This document shows, piece after piece, positions 13,719 to 21,090 of a stretch of 34,184 nt of DNA. A program made the translations under genes and the position numbers. Within the stretch, counting starts at the first letter, position 1, and each line of letters begins with the position of its first letter. The DNA comes from an uncultured Clostridia bacterium (GTDB lineage Bacteria; Bacillota; Clostridia; Christensenellales; Borkfalkiaceae): contig CANRFK010000156.1 in NCBI GenBank assembly GCA_947629875.1, positions 1 through 34,184 of the forward strand, given 5' to 3'. The notes under the pieces are model-generated. The model saw only the letters and a list, made by a program, of their open reading frames with translations. It did no database searches and was not told where the DNA came from.

Positions 13719-13770
13719 ATTTTCGAGCCCGACCGCCCGCACCATTCGTCTACTAAGGGCGGCACGAGCC
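13719..13770 (+). repeat. tRNA 3'-end remnant with conserved trailer repeat (copy A)
   Basis: TTCGAGCCCGACC and a terminal GCACCA resemble the tRNA-Leu T arm and 3' end. The trailer TTCGTCTACTAAG followed by GGCGGCACGAGCC is directly attached. The same CACCA-trailer unit occurs, on the minus strand, at 30621-30652 near tRNA-Arg. Confidence 0.65.
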
Positions 13771-13871
13771 ACAGGCGAAGATATCACTGATTATCCAGTT
13801 TAGTTAAGTGCTCGCTTAAGTGCCCCGTTGCATTTTAGAGTCTATAAAGATCTTAAAAACCATCTTCGCTC
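13771..13871. other. Left junction of the AT-rich island
   Basis: The composition changes from GC-rich to AT-rich here. The 8-mer TTAAGTGC occurs twice in direct orientation (13804-13811 and 13816-13823), 4 bases apart, possibly an operator or recombination site. No gene is visible. Confidence 0.4.
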
Positions 13872-13900
13872 TTGCTTTTTCCTGCAAATCATGTTATACT
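13872..13900 (+). promoter_or_regulatory. Promoter of the AIPR operon
   Basis: TTGCTT (13872-13877), 17 bases, TATACT (13895-13900). The ribosome site AGAGAGG at 13906-13912 precedes the ATG at 13920. Confidence 0.65.
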
Positions 13901-13919
13901 TTAAGAGAGAGGTAATACC

Positions 13920-15758
13920 ATGGATAAAAATTTGCAGTACGAAACGATTAGCGGCAGAATCAGGTCATTAAAAGAGTTTTATCCGAGCTTGCGGAAAGAA
14001 TCCGATGAGCATATTTTTACGGTGTTATGCGTTAAGTCAAATTTTTACAAAAACCCGTCTCTGTCATTTAACGATAGTGATATCGAGAATATTCTTGTTG
14101 ATTCTGTAAAAGACGGCGGCGTTGATGCTCTTTTGTCTGATCCTAATTCGGAAACGAACAATATGATTATCTGCCAATCGAAGTATTATCAGACGATTAC
14201 GTTCGACGCTGTTCGTGATGCTGTCGCAAAAATGATCTTGTTTTACAAGAGTATGAAACGCGGGGAATATGAATCAGTCAATACAAAAGTGCAAAGAACA
14301 TTTTTGTCGTTAGATGCGGAAGTGGGCGATGAATCGAAAGTCTGTTTCGTGTTTTATACCAGCGCGCCCAGAAGCGGAATACGCGAAGATCGTATTCAAA
14401 AACTGCTGCAAGAGCATGGGTTGGATACCATAAACTATGAGATTCAATTATATTTTGCAGATGATGTCGTTGACGAAATAAAGGAATCCGAATCTCGCAG
14501 GCCAACTGTTGAAAATGGAAAGATTGCAATAGATAGGGCTAATAATTATCTCGAATATACAGATGATGCAGTTATAGTCAATGTATCTGCTTTTTCGATT
14601 AAAGAGTTATATGCACGGCATAGCACGAATCTGCTGTCGCGCAATTTGAGATACTTCGTAAAAAAGCGCGACATCGATACCTCTATCAACGAGACGATCA
14701 GCAGATATCCCGAAACATTTTGGTTTAAGAATAATGGGTTGACGATCATCTGCGATGACTTTGATATTAGCGGTAAAGAAGTAAAGCTAAAAAACTTTTC
14801 GATTGTTAATGGCGGTCAAACAACAACTTTGCTACATAAGAGCAAAGAAATCAATAAGGAACACGATTTTTATCTACCCTGCAAAATTATTAGGACTGTC
14901 GGCGAAAATGAAGATGAAAAGAATTTGTTTAGTTTGGAAATAGCCAAAGCTACCAACTCTCAAAAGGCCATCAAACAAATTGATTTGAAAGCAAATGCTC
15001 CCGAACAAGTTAGATTTGGGAACGAGATGAGAAATGTTGGCGTGTTCTACCAAACAAAGCGTGGCGAGATTATTCCGAAAGACTATAAGGAAGACTATAA
15101 GAATACAGACTTGGTGGAAGTGGGCAAATTGTGCTTGGCTGGGCTTTTCCAACTTCCCGGGTCAAGCAGGTCAAAGCCTTCTATACTCTATTGGGAAAAG
15201 TATTACAATCCTGTTTTTAACGAAGATCAAGCGAAAGTCTGTCTCCTGGTAAGAGAACTTTTGTATATTGATTCATATTACAGAAAAACTTTCATTCAGC
15301 AATTTGACAGAGTGCAAGAAGAATCGCCTTTTGCCGCGGAGATTATTCCGTTCGCACATAATGCTCGAACTATTTGTATTTCATTTGTAGCATTTGCTGC
15401 ACGGGTTTATAACAAAAATATAAAATCTTCGGACTTGAAGATTCTTTTTGGGAATGTCAATAAGGAAAAGGCCTATGATGATTATTATTATGATATTTTC
15501 AAGGAGATAGAAGGCGCTGCTCCATTGTTCCCCAAGAAACTTTTTGAAAGCAACAAAGATAAGTACGACGAAATTCTGTATAAATTGTTCGAGGTCATTA
15601 TCTTGTCGGGCAGAAGATATTACAGTTCCAAAAGAGAATCAGATAGTACATTAAACGAATCCAACTTCTTAAAATTGGATCGGAACTATTACGCTATTCT
15701 TAAATTCGATTGGGATAATATCGAGGACAAGATCACAAATATCTTCAAATCGATTTAA
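13920..15758 (+). CDS. AIPR-family (abortive phage infection) protein with PD-(D/E)xK-like N-terminus
   Basis: A 612-residue soluble protein. The hallmark of the AIPR family is present: NNGLTIICDDF (about 271-281), then NFSIVNGGQTTTLLHKS (about 291-307), with the following NSQKAIKQIDLKAN. The N-terminal 100 residues contain Glu56, then DGGVDAL with Asp69, then a strand IICQSKYY with Gln86-x-Lys88. This matches the D...(E/Q)xK core of PD-(D/E)xK (Mrr-like) nucleases. A DNA- or RNA-cleaving effector is therefore likely, acting in the cytosol. AIPR proteins are known from phage-resistance plasmids and islands (family knowledge). The DNA is much more AT-rich than the flanks and codon use differs (many AAA, GAT, ATT), a sign of transfer. 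The next gene starts 10 bases after the stop. What triggers it is unknown. Confidence 0.85.
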   Translation: MDKNLQYETISGRIRSLKEFYPSLRKESDEHIFTVLCVKSNFYKNPSLSFNDSDIENILVDSVKDGGVDALLSDPNSETNNMIICQSKYYQTITFDAVRDAVAKMILFYKSMKRGEYESVNTKVQRTFLSLDAEVGDESKVCFVFYTSAPRSGIREDRIQKLLQEHGLDTINYEIQLYFADDVVDEIKESESRRPTVENGKIAIDRANNYLEYTDDAVIVNVSAFSIKELYARHSTNLLSRNLRYFVKKRDIDTSINETISRYPETFWFKNNGLTIICDDFDISGKEVKLKNFSIVNGGQTTTLLHKSKEINKEHDFYLPCKIIRTVGENEDEKNLFSLEIAKATNSQKAIKQIDLKANAPEQVRFGNEMRNVGVFYQTKRGEIIPKDYKEDYKNTDLVEVGKLCLAGLFQLPGSSRSKPSILYWEKYYNPVFNEDQAKVCLLVRELLYIDSYYRKTFIQQFDRVQEESPFAAEIIPFAHNARTICISFVAFAARVYNKNIKSSDLKILFGNVNKEKAYDDYYYDIFKEIEGAAPLFPKKLFESNKDKYDEILYKLFEVIILSGRRYYSSKRESDSTLNESNFLKLDRNYYAILKFDWDNIEDKITNIFKSI

Positions 15759-15768
15759 TGAGGTCATA

Positions 15769-16767
15769 ATGCAAAAGAAACTAATTGATCTTTATAAGGA
15801 AGTTGAGGGCCTACGTAAGTCAAAAGTAATAGCTTACGTCACTGGTGATAGGCTGAATATGGAAACTCAAATCGCCTCGGACGTGGTAGATGTTTTTGGA
15901 CGACATTTGGAGGCGATTGGGAAAACCAATAAAATAACTCTCATTTTATATACCCTTGGTGGCGATACGATGGCTACTTGGAATATCGTCAATCTGATTA
16001 GAGAGTACTGCGATGAACTTGAAATTATTGTCCCTAGAAAAGTTCGTAGTTCGGGGACAATTATGTGCCTTGGCGCAAACAAAATTTTATTAACTCATCA
16101 GTCAACGCTTGGCCCCATTGATCCATCTCTCAATAGTCCATTGGGAATAAAGGTAAATATAAATGGGCAGAATATTACTTTAGCGACGAGCGTTGAATCG
16201 GTAAAAGGCTATTTTAATTTAGCCAAAAAAGAGCTTGGTATAACTTCATCAAAAGATCTAATTCAAGCATTCATAAAAATGTCGGATACTCTAAATCCTC
16301 TATTAATGGGAGATGTTTATAGACGGCAAGGTCAGATTAAGATGATTGCTCGCAAATTGCTCACATATCAAAACTGTTCAAAGAGGAAGCGGAAAGCTCT
16401 TGTGGATTTTTTGTGTAGCGATTCGGGTAGCCACGATTATACTATTAGCTACAAGGAGGCTAATCAACTTGGATTAAATGTTGAATTAGTTGATGGTCAA
16501 CTGAATGAATTAATTAATAAATGGTACGGAATTGTTAGTGAAGAGTTGTTGTTGAATACACCCTATGATCCCGTGATTGAATTGGCAAAATCAAATATGA
16601 AGTCATATAAGTATATTAGAGTCATTCTGGACAGCGTATCTCACGGTAGAGAGCAATTTGTTTCCAAAGGTACTCTGCAAAAAATAGTTTTACAGGTTGG
16701 GATGCCCAATCAACAAATAAATGATAATCGAATATTTGAGGGGTGGGAAAAAGATGTTGGTCAATAA
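15769..16767 (+). CDS. Clp-fold serine protease (SDH/SppA-like)
   Basis: A 332-residue protein without signal peptide or membrane segment. The Clp/crotonase fold is indicated by ITLILYTLGGDTMATWNIV (about 53-71; oxyanion-type GG), EIIVPRKVRSSGTIMCLGANKILL (about 85-108; candidate nucleophile Ser96 in SSGT, the place of SAGT) and HQSTLGPIDPSL (about 110-121). This series matches the family called serine dehydrogenase proteinase (SDH), distant from ClpP and SppA. It should cleave proteins in the cytosol. A TGAGG site sits between the preceding stop and ATG 15769, so it is in one operon with the AIPR gene. A protease next to a nuclease-like effector suggests an activating, restraining or sensing role, but this is inference. 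Composition is AT-rich like its partner. Confidence 0.8.
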   Translation: MQKKLIDLYKEVEGLRKSKVIAYVTGDRLNMETQIASDVVDVFGRHLEAIGKTNKITLILYTLGGDTMATWNIVNLIREYCDELEIIVPRKVRSSGTIMCLGANKILLTHQSTLGPIDPSLNSPLGIKVNINGQNITLATSVESVKGYFNLAKKELGITSSKDLIQAFIKMSDTLNPLLMGDVYRRQGQIKMIARKLLTYQNCSKRKRKALVDFLCSDSGSHDYTISYKEANQLGLNVELVDGQLNELINKWYGIVSEELLLNTPYDPVIELAKSNMKSYKYIRVILDSVSHGREQFVSKGTLQKIVLQVGMPNQQINDNRIFEGWEKDVGQ

Positions 16768-16954
16768 ATTTTTGTATACTTCAAATGTATCCAGTAATTC
16801 AATGGAAATGAGCTCGCGGAGTTCGGTTTTACCAAATACATTATTTTCGTTGTTAAAAAACAACATATTAATTATAAGCAATCCAATAGTTGTGTGTGAT
16901 AATGTAAGCGAACAGACAGAAATAAAAAGTCAAAATGAATTGCCGACGGCGTAA
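16754..16954 (+). CDS. Small overlapping ORF at the end of the AIPR operon
   Basis: A 66-residue frame starting at ATG 16754, 14 bases inside the end of the protease gene, with a ribosome site (GAGGGG, 16739-16744, 9-nt spacing). The sequence is Ser/Asn-rich (SSNSMEMSSRSSV), with a hydrophobic middle (LFSLLKNNILIISNPIVV) and an acidic-polar tail. I recognise no family. Its overlap, good ribosome site and matching composition support it being real. It could be an inhibitor, adaptor or specificity factor for the two upstream proteins, but nothing in the sequence decides this. Confidence 0.55.
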   Translation: MLVNKFLYTSNVSSNSMEMSSRSSVLPNTLFSLLKNNILIISNPIVVCDNVSEQTEIKSQNELPTA

Positions 16955-16992
16955 TAATTATTTGATTTACAATGACATTTTGGTTAAATTAT

Positions 16993-17032
16993 AAGGGCGA
17001 ACCACTTTGAATACTTTGAGTGGTTCGCCCTT
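16993..17032. terminator. Strong hairpin closing the island
   Basis: AAGGGCGAACCACT (16993-17006) pairs perfectly with AGTGGTTCGCCCTT (17019-17032). The arms end in AA/TT but no long T-run follows. Composition returns to GC-rich just beyond it. Confidence 0.6.
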
Positions 17033-17236
17033 CAAGTATAGCAAAATCCCGAGCGGACGGTTGAAGTTGGGTTGGGGGTGGCGCACCGCGGCGCCGCGAG
17101 GCGCATTTTGCGGGAAGTTGTCCCCCAAGGGCAACTTCTTTGCTTCCGCCTGCGTCTCCTTTTCCACAAATCCCGCTCTGCAATCTTTTTCGGGAGCTTT
17201 GAAGCAGTCCCGAGACGGGGCTGTTTTTTGCAATGC
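17033..17236. other. Intergenic region with hairpins and a terminator
   Basis: No gene is supported. GAAGTTGTCC/GGGCAACTTC (about 17114-17138) forms a hairpin. CAGTCCCG AGA CGGGGCTG followed by TTTTTT (about 17206-17229) is a good plus-strand terminator, although the nearest upstream gene is already closed by the hairpin at 16993. Confidence 0.5.
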
Positions 17237-17265
17237 TTGACAAAGGTGCGCGGGCGGCGTATAAT
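17237..17265 (+). promoter_or_regulatory. Consensus promoter of the LRR gene
   Basis: TTGACA (17237-17242), 17 bases, TATAAT (17260-17265). The leader is about 64 nt. Confidence 0.8.
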
Positions 17266-17335
17266 CGGAATGTGGAAAATAGTGCGTCGGCAGAGACCCG
17301 CAAGGGGAAAACGGGAGGGCGCGGAGGAGACGTAG

Positions 17336-18208
17336 ATGCCGTCGGAATTTCAGACAGAAGGGGGGAAGCTCCTCAAATACCTCGGAGAAGGGGGTGCCGT
17401 CGTCATCCCGCGCGGCATTACGGAGATCGGCGAGGACGCCTTTTCGCATAGCCGTGTCGTCTCCGTGAGCATCCCCGATACGGTGGAGCGCATCGGGAGG
17501 TTTGCGTTCGCCGAATGCAAAGAGCTGCGCGAGGTGGAGTTCATGGAGGGCTGCCACCCCAAAGAGCTCGTGGAAGCCGCGTTTCTCGCGTGCAGTGCGC
17601 TGGAAAAGTTTGTGCTTCCTGCGGGCGTGAAGGCGGTGCCGCAGCACTTTCTCTGCGCCTGCGAAGCGCTCAAAGAGGTCGTTCTGCCCGAGGGGATCGA
17701 GCGCATCGAGGGCGACGCTTTCAGCCGTTGTTTTGCCCTGAAAAGCATCAATTTCCCGCAAACGCTGCGCGTTTTGGAGGGCTGTGCGCTCTATTGGTGC
17801 AAGTCGCTCCGCGAGATAAAATTGCCCGCGGGGCTCGAGGAGATCGGGGAATGGTGCTTCGACGGCTGCGGGGGACTGCGCACGTTGGAGATCCCGCAGG
17901 GCGTCACGCGCATTCCCTTTCTCGCCTTCGCCCAATGTTTCAACCTGAAAACGCTCATCCTCCCCAAGGGCTTGAAGGAGATCCGCGATGGCGCCTTCTC
18001 GGATAATTACGCGCTGGAAGAAATACGGTTCGGCGGGTCGGTGCGCGCGTGGAAAAAGTTGACGGAGCGGGTCACCTTCCACAAGTGCAATTATATTCCC
18101 CGCAAGACGGCGGATGGGTACGAAGGGGGGAATGTCAACCGCAAGGAGAGGAAGTTCGGGCCCGAGACCATCTCCGTCGTCTGCTCGGATGGCGTTCTGA
18201 AAATCTGA
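17336..18208 (+). CDS. BspA-type leucine-rich repeat protein, cytoplasmic
   Basis: A 290-residue protein made of about nine 23-residue LRR_5 (BspA-type) repeats from residue 20 to 240. Each has the form 'L..I.IP.GV..I...AF..C..L..V.LP', for example VVIPRGITEIGEDAFSHSR, VSIPDTVERIGRFAFAEC and LEIPQGVTRIPFLAFAQC. The ATG at 17336 follows GGAGGAG. There is no signal peptide, lipobox or anchor, so it should stay in the cytosol, unlike many BspA proteins. The C-terminus (RKTADGYEGGNVNRKERKFGPETISVV) is basic and not repeat-like. LRR proteins bind other proteins; the partner is unknown. It has its own strong promoter. The downstream hydrolase follows after 57 bases containing GC-rich complementary segments. 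Confidence 0.85.
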   Translation: MPSEFQTEGGKLLKYLGEGGAVVIPRGITEIGEDAFSHSRVVSVSIPDTVERIGRFAFAECKELREVEFMEGCHPKELVEAAFLACSALEKFVLPAGVKAVPQHFLCACEALKEVVLPEGIERIEGDAFSRCFALKSINFPQTLRVLEGCALYWCKSLREIKLPAGLEEIGEWCFDGCGGLRTLEIPQGVTRIPFLAFAQCFNLKTLILPKGLKEIRDGAFSDNYALEEIRFGGSVRAWKKLTERVTFHKCNYIPRKTADGYEGGNVNRKERKFGPETISVVCSDGVLKI

Positions 18209-18265
18209 AAACAGCCGCCCGCGGGCGATTTTCGCGGCAAATACGCCGCAAAAAAGGAGGAATGT

Positions 18266-19243
18266 ATGGGAAAATTGAAACTCACCAAGGAATGGGACAA
18301 GGTGTTTCCGCAGAACGAGCGGGTAAAGCACTTCAAGGCGACCTTCAAAAACCGCTACGGAATCGAGCTCGCCGCCGACGTCTATCTTCCCAAGGGGACG
18401 CGGAAAAAACTCCCCGGGATCGCCGTGTGCGGCCCGTTCGGCGCGGTGAAGGAACAGGCCTCGGGGCTGTACGCGCAGGAGCTCGCGGCGCGCGGGTTCT
18501 TTGCGCTCGCGTTCGATCCCTCATTCACGGGGGAGAGCGGAGGGGAGCCGCGCTACGTCGCCTCGCCCGATATCAACACCGAAGATTTTTGCGCCGCGGT
18601 GGATTATCTCTCCTGCCACGAGCGGGTGGATCCCGAAAAAATCGGCATCCTCGGCATCTGCGGCTGGGGCGGCATGGCTCTGAATGCCGCCGCGATGGAC
18701 ACGCGCATTAAGGCGACCATTGCCTCCACGATGTACGATATGACCCGCGTCAACGCCAAGGGGTACTTTGACGAGGCCGACAGCGAGGAGGCGCGCCGTG
18801 CCCTCAAAGAGGCATTAAACGCACAACGTATTGCCGATTTTAAGAGCGGGACGTACGAACTTGCGGGGGGCGTGGTGGATCCTCTGCCCGCCGACGCGCC
18901 GTTTTTCGTCAAGGACTACTACGACTATTACAAGACGCCGCGCGGCTATCATGCGCGGTCGCTCAACTCCAACGGCGGCTGGAACAAGACGTCGGCTCTC
19001 TCTTTCATCAACATGCCCATTCTGGCGTATGCGGGGGAGATCGAGAGCGCGGTTCTTCTCATCCACGGCGAAAAGGCGCACTCGCGCTACTTCTCCGAGG
19101 ACGCCTTCAAACTGCTGAAAGGGGACAACAAGGAGCTTTGTATCATCCCCGATGCGGTGCACACCGACCTCTACGACGGCGGCGGCAAGGGCGTCATTCC
19201 CTTCGATAAGATCGTGAAATTTTATAGGAGAAACATGAAATGA
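18266..19243 (+). CDS. Alpha/beta hydrolase (YcjY/dienelactone-hydrolase-like), unusual nucleophile elbow
   Basis: A 325-residue cytosolic alpha/beta-hydrolase-fold protein. The start at 18266 has AAAGGAGG upstream. The nucleophile elbow reads GICGWGGMAL (residues 130-139): the serine of the usual G-x-S-x-G is absent, with Cys132 and Trp134 instead. Dienelactone hydrolases use a cysteine in a GxCxGG elbow, so Cys132 could serve, or the enzyme could be non-hydrolytic. VLLIHGEKAHSRYF and IPDAVHTDLYDGG (near 270-310) hold the expected acid/histidine region. A lid or insertion lies at about 155-220. The stop overlaps the start of the next gene (ATGA), an iron alcohol dehydrogenase, so they probably act in one pathway, perhaps ester or lactone opening and carbonyl reduction. 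The substrate is unknown. Confidence 0.8.
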   Translation: MGKLKLTKEWDKVFPQNERVKHFKATFKNRYGIELAADVYLPKGTRKKLPGIAVCGPFGAVKEQASGLYAQELAARGFFALAFDPSFTGESGGEPRYVASPDINTEDFCAAVDYLSCHERVDPEKIGILGICGWGGMALNAAAMDTRIKATIASTMYDMTRVNAKGYFDEADSEEARRALKEALNAQRIADFKSGTYELAGGVVDPLPADAPFFVKDYYDYYKTPRGYHARSLNSNGGWNKTSALSFINMPILAYAGEIESAVLLIHGEKAHSRYFSEDAFKLLKGDNKELCIIPDAVHTDLYDGGGKGVIPFDKIVKFYRRNMK

Positions 19244-20403
19244 TCGGAAATTTTTGCTACCACAATCCCACAAAACTGTATTTCGGCAAGGACGCGAGCT
19301 CTCACCTCGGCGAGGAACTCGCCCGTTACGGCAAGACGGTGCAGCTCGTGTACGGCGGGGGCTCGGTGAAGAGGAACGGCATCTATGATGAAGTCGTGGG
19401 CATTCTGCGCGCGTGCGGCAAACATATCGTGGAGGACGGCGGCGTGATGCCCAATCCCACCGTGGAGAAGCTCTACGAGGGCGCAAAACTTGCGCGGGAA
19501 CATAAAGTAGACCTCATTCTCGCCGTGGGCGGCGGCTCGGTGTGCGATTACGCGAAGGCGGTGTCCGTTTCGGCGTATTGCGAGGGCGACCCGTGGAAGA
19601 AGTACTTCATCGACTTCGAGGAGCCGACGTGCAAAATTATCCCCGTTGCGTGCGTGCTCACCATGGTGGGCACGGGCAGCGAGATGAACGGGGGCTCCGT
19701 CATCACCAACCACAGGGAGAAGCTGAAAATAGGGCACGTGTTCGGCTCCGAGGTGATGCCGAAGTTCACGATTTTGAACCCCATGTATACGTTTTCCGTG
19801 CCAAAGCGGCAGATGGTGGCGGGAATTTACGACGCGTTCAACCACATCTGCGAGCAGTATTTTTCGGGCGAGGACGACAACGTGAGCGACTATCTCTCCG
19901 AGGGGCTGATGAAATCGCTGATCGCAAATTCGCGCGTTGCCCTCAAAGACCCGCACGATTACGAGGCGAGGAGCAACATCATGTGGGCGGCGACGTGGGC
20001 GCTCAACACCCTCATCGCGCAGGGCAAGGACACCGATTGGGAGGTTCACATGCTCGGGCAGGCGGTGGGCGCCCTCACCGATGCCACGCACGGCATGACG
20101 CTCTCCGCCGTCTCTCTGCCTTACTATCGCCACATTCTGCCCTACGGCGTGAAGAAGTTCCGCCGCTTCGCCGTCGAGGTGTGGGGCGTGAAGGACGAGG
20201 GGAGCGATGAAGAAGTCGCAAATGCGGGGCTTGAAGCCATGGAGCGTTGGATGAGGGAGCTCGGACTCGCCATGAATATCTCCGAGCTCGGCGCAACGGC
20301 GGAGATGATCGAAGCCCTCGCCGACGCGACGCTCGTCATGGACGGCGGCTACAAAGTGCTCACCTGCGAGGAGATCGTAGAGATCTTCAAGGAGAGTTTA
20401 TAA
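19240..20403 (+). CDS. Iron-containing alcohol dehydrogenase (butanol dehydrogenase-like)
   Basis: A 387-residue group III, metal-dependent NAD(P)H alcohol dehydrogenase that interconverts aldehydes and alcohols in fermentation or detoxification. The N-terminus (FCYHNPTKLYFGKDA) is that of BdhA/YqhD-type enzymes. The nucleotide motif is VGGGSVCDYAKAVS (about 92-105). Metal-ligand regions include YDAFNHICEQYF (about 196-207) and AVGALTDATHGMTLSAVSLPYYRH (about 271-294), the last with the characteristic HGxxL pattern. It starts at ATG 19240 inside the upstream gene's stop (4-base overlap), indicating coupled translation with the alpha/beta hydrolase. The length is normal and no key motif seems lost. 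Cofactor preference cannot be read with certainty. Confidence 0.92.
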   Translation: MIGNFCYHNPTKLYFGKDASSHLGEELARYGKTVQLVYGGGSVKRNGIYDEVVGILRACGKHIVEDGGVMPNPTVEKLYEGAKLAREHKVDLILAVGGGSVCDYAKAVSVSAYCEGDPWKKYFIDFEEPTCKIIPVACVLTMVGTGSEMNGGSVITNHREKLKIGHVFGSEVMPKFTILNPMYTFSVPKRQMVAGIYDAFNHICEQYFSGEDDNVSDYLSEGLMKSLIANSRVALKDPHDYEARSNIMWAATWALNTLIAQGKDTDWEVHMLGQAVGALTDATHGMTLSAVSLPYYRHILPYGVKKFRRFAVEVWGVKDEGSDEEVANAGLEAMERWMRELGLAMNISELGATAEMIEALADATLVMDGGYKVLTCEEIVEIFKESL

Positions 20404-20422
20404 AAAACCGCAAAACATTGTA

Positions 20423-20514
20423 AGTTTTCCCCCTCTGCCCGTGCGGCAGAGGGCAACAAAGAGATGCGCATTGCCGCCCGCGCCTTTGGCGCGGGCGGCA
20501 ATTTGATGAGGAAA
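20423..20514. repeat. Two GC-rich hairpins after the dehydrogenase gene
   Basis: CCCTCTGCC GTGC GGCAGAGGG (about 20432-20454) and ATTGCCGCCCGCGCC TTT GGCGCGGGCGGCAAT (about 20470-20503). The second is a perfect stem of about 15 bp. No T-run follows either; they may act as transcription barriers. Confidence 0.5.
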
Positions 20515-20603
20515 ATTTTCCGTCCTGCGGGATATTTCTTGGAGCAGAAGAGCGCGAAAGCCCACGCGAGACGCGGTTTTGCGAAAAAATTTTTCCAAAG
20601 GGG

Positions 20604-20632
20604 TTGACGGGGTGCATTTTTTGTGATAAGAT
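20604..20632 (+). promoter_or_regulatory. Promoter of the MarR-lipoprotein pair
   Basis: TTGACG (20604-20609), 17 bases, TAAGAT (20627-20632). The transcript would start near 20639, about 18 nt before ATG 20657. Confidence 0.65.
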
Positions 20633-20656
20633 GTGCAAGAATTAGGAAACAAATTT

Positions 20657-21082
20657 ATGTACGACAAGCTGTTTTTGGCGCTCATGGGGGCGTGGGCGGC
20701 GCACGCCGAGGCGAGCAGGGCGGTGTTCGCGGAGCTCGGGCTCACGGCGGGGCAGCCCAAAATTTTATACATCCTGCGGCGGGGCGACGGGCTCGTGCAA
20801 AAAAAGCTCGCTTCTCTCTGCGGCGTGACGCAGCCCACGCTCACGGGTTTGCTCGCCGGCATGGAGAAGAAGGGGCTCGTCCGCCGCGAAAGGAGTTCCG
20901 CCGAGGACTGCAAGACGGCCGTGCGCGTCTTTCTCACCGAAAAGGGGCGAAGGATCGCCGACGTCCTCGAAGGGCGGGTGGAGGAGCTTGAGGCGCGCGG
21001 CTTTGCGGGGTTTTCACCTGAGGAGCGGGCGGAAATTCTCGAAACACTGTGCAAAATAGCGGAGAATATCCGTAAAAAATAG
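20657..21082 (+). CDS. MarR-family transcriptional regulator
   Basis: A 141-residue dimeric winged-helix DNA-binding protein. The helix-turn-helix is GLVQKKLASLCGVTQPTLTG (about residues 45-64), followed by the recognition-wing pattern LLAGMEKKGLVRRERSSAEDCKTAVRVFLTEKG (65-97), a typical MarR signature. N- and C-terminal helices form the dimer interface. ATG 20657 is chosen because AGGAA precedes it and the promoter -10 overlaps the earlier in-frame start at 20633. It lies 8 bases upstream of a lipoprotein hydrolase gene, its likely co-transcribed partner, and may repress this promoter in response to a small aromatic or similar ligand. No clear palindromic operator is seen by eye. Confidence 0.88.
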   Translation: MYDKLFLALMGAWAAHAEASRAVFAELGLTAGQPKILYILRRGDGLVQKKLASLCGVTQPTLTGLLAGMEKKGLVRRERSSAEDCKTAVRVFLTEKGRRIADVLEGRVEELEARGFAGFSPEERAEILETLCKIAENIRKK

Positions 21083-21090
21083 GGGGACTT

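Noticed and set aside
13697..17035. Integrative element with flanking attachment sites around the AIPR operon
   Set aside because: No integrase and no clear direct repeat at the right end (near 17035) matching tRNA-Leu; only the left side shows tRNA remnants. Kept as an island, not as a defined element.
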